Below, in pieces: positions 63,614 to 64,000 of a DNA stretch of 64,000 nucleotides. Made by a program: the position numbers and the translations under genes. Below the pieces are notes generated by a model. It was not told the DNA's origin, did not search any database, and was given only the letters and a program-made list of their open reading frames with translations. The DNA comes from CAIVAT01 sp037128705. GTDB taxonomy: Bacteria; Bacteroidota; Bacteroidia; Bacteroidales; FEN-979. The DNA lies in the NCBI GenBank assembly GCA_037128705.1, contig JBAXVX010000012.1, positions 41,211 to 105,210 on the forward strand, read 5' to 3'. Position 1 is the stretch's first letter. The number at the start of each line of letters is the position of its first letter.

Positions 63614-63652
63614 AAAAACCCGAAAGAGAATTGAATATTCTTTCGGGTTTTT
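63614..63652. terminator. Perfect 14-bp hairpin terminator
   Basis: AAAAACCCGAAAGA (63614-63627) and TCTTTCGGGTTTTT (63639-63652) are perfect complements around an 11-nt loop. A- and T-rich ends make it work in both directions. It lies directly downstream, on the - strand, of the tRNA-like fragment, as terminators do after tRNA genes. Confidence 0.9.
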
Positions 63653-63653
63653 G

Positions 63654-63668
63654 CGGAGAGACAGGGAA
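63654..63668 (-). other. Probable tRNA-Ser 3'-end remnant (integration att site)
   Basis: On the - strand, TTCCCTGTCTCTCCG ends at the terminator. It reads as the 3' T-stem strand (CCCTG), a 7-nt acceptor strand TCTCTCC and a discriminator G, as in tRNA-Ser. No partner GGAGAGA or T-loop TTCGAAT lies upstream: the sequence diverges there. A tRNA 3' end next to an integrase is the classical scar of site-specific integration. The full tRNA would be at the other end of the element. Confidence 0.5.
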
Positions 63669-63827
63669 TATAACCTTCTACAAAATCCGACATTCCCCAA
63701 CATTAACACGGATATTAACAGTTTGATTTTCAATACTTAATGTTTTTCAATAGATAAAAGAATATTTTTCAACAAACGTCAAAATACGAAAAAGTGGGTG
63801 TAACTTCGTATGCAAATACACCCAGTT

Positions 63828-64000
63828 ATGGCCATACCCAAATTTTATCTTGAAGGCAGAAGTGACCGTGAAACAAATATACCAATAATCTTAAGGTATT
63901 CATTCCACGGCATGAGATTGGAATATTATACCGGCGTCCGGGTCGATGTGGAAAATACGCACATATTGACCCCCTCTGTACGTTTTAAGTTGACCCCCTG
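63828..64000 (+). CDS. Tyrosine recombinase/integrase, N-terminal part, apparently interrupted
   Basis: The ATG at 63828 (or 63810 in phase) begins MAIPKFYLEGRSDRE, then IPIILRYSFHGMRLEYYTG. This is the N-terminal arm/SAM-like start common to Bacteroidota phage-type integrases. After YYTGVRVDVEN the expected pattern is lost: it reads THILTPSVRFKLTP, within the insertion-sequence-like end. The frame is open to the window edge. It points away from the tRNA scar, as expected. Confidence 0.62.
   Translation, partial: MAIPKFYLEGRSDRETNIPIILRYSFHGMRLEYYTGVRVDVENTHILTPSVRFKLTP
63957..64000. mobile_element. Possible insertion-sequence end (IS21-like) with direct repeats
   Basis: TTGACCCCCT occurs twice (63966-63975 and 63990-63999), 24 bp apart. 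Repeated short motifs in the terminal region are a feature of IS21-family ends. The integrase homology stops just before it. The rest of the element is outside the window. Confidence 0.4.

Noticed and set aside
63654..63730. Intact tRNA gene on the - strand upstream of the photolyase
   Set aside because: Only the 3' acceptor and half T-stem can be read. No GGAGAGA 5' strand, anticodon arm or TTCGAAT loop is present.
62189..63733. Longer 514-residue photolyase start at 63733
   Set aside because: The extra N-terminus would cross the perfect terminator and the tRNA-like scar. The ATG at 63562 gives the normal class II length.

Overview
The window comes from a Bacteroidota chromosome, most likely a Bacteroidales-like or related uncultured lineage. 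Four lines of evidence support this. Several proteins end in type IX secretion (T9SS) sorting domains, four of type A and one of the gliding-motility type B. A PorP/SprF-like protein and a PorE-like OmpA protein are present. GldI-like FKBP lipoproteins sit beside an NrnA-like phosphatase and ndk. Exact TAnnTTTG -7 boxes, the Bacteroidota promoter signature, lie in front of many genes. No rRNA gene, intact tRNA gene or CRISPR array is visible.

Layout: (1) 1-7276 holds the end of a DUF6580 membrane protein, then mutL, two rhomboid proteases, a membrane-anchored EEP-family protein and uvrB, all on the + strand. (2) 7370-29346 is a co-directional block of about 22 kb for an exopolysaccharide or capsule. 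It opens with a response regulator and a pseudo-receiver/sugar-transferase fusion. It continues with a half-length TolC-like protein, a LysM-bearing chain-length protein, a flippase, a polymerase, an unlisted 46-residue membrane protein, seven glycosyltransferases (one fused to an acyltransferase), a secreted beta-helix protein and a methyltransferase. It closes with two hybrid histidine kinases. (3) 29371-37565 (- strand) carries a T9SS cargo protein with a NodB-like domain, a PorP/SprF-like protein, a type B CTD protein, two FKBP lipoproteins and an NrnA-like phosphatase. (4) 37649-44226 holds ndk, a XRE regulator, a subtilase, a DUF4301 protein, a YdcF-like protein and a TlpA-like thioredoxin. 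(5) 44281-52340 (- strand) has thrS-infC-rpmI-rplT, the PorE-like gene, queE, folD and ffh. (6) 52606-62155 has a secreted Asp-box/PKD protein, argS, a cyclic-2,3-diphosphoglycerate-synthetase-like GTPase, pyrB-pyrI, two AlbA_2-domain proteins, a small beta-barrel-like protein and tag. (7) 62189-64000 has a class II photolyase. Upstream of it lie a terminator joined to what looks like the 3' end of a tRNA-Ser gene, and then the start of a tyrosine integrase that seems to be interrupted by an insertion sequence. This looks like the left edge of an integrated element that continues beyond the window.

The best candidate for a little-described system is the polysaccharide block. Its initiating sugar transferase carries an N-terminal receiver-like domain with Glu in place of the phospho-acceptor Asp. 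Its chain-length protein contains a periplasmic LysM domain. Two-component proteins bracket the block but none has a DNA-binding output, which suggests post-translational control of polymer synthesis. Other points of note are a probable AUA start codon for infC, a heptanucleotide repeat inside the signal peptide of the PorE-like gene, and the integration scar at the right end.
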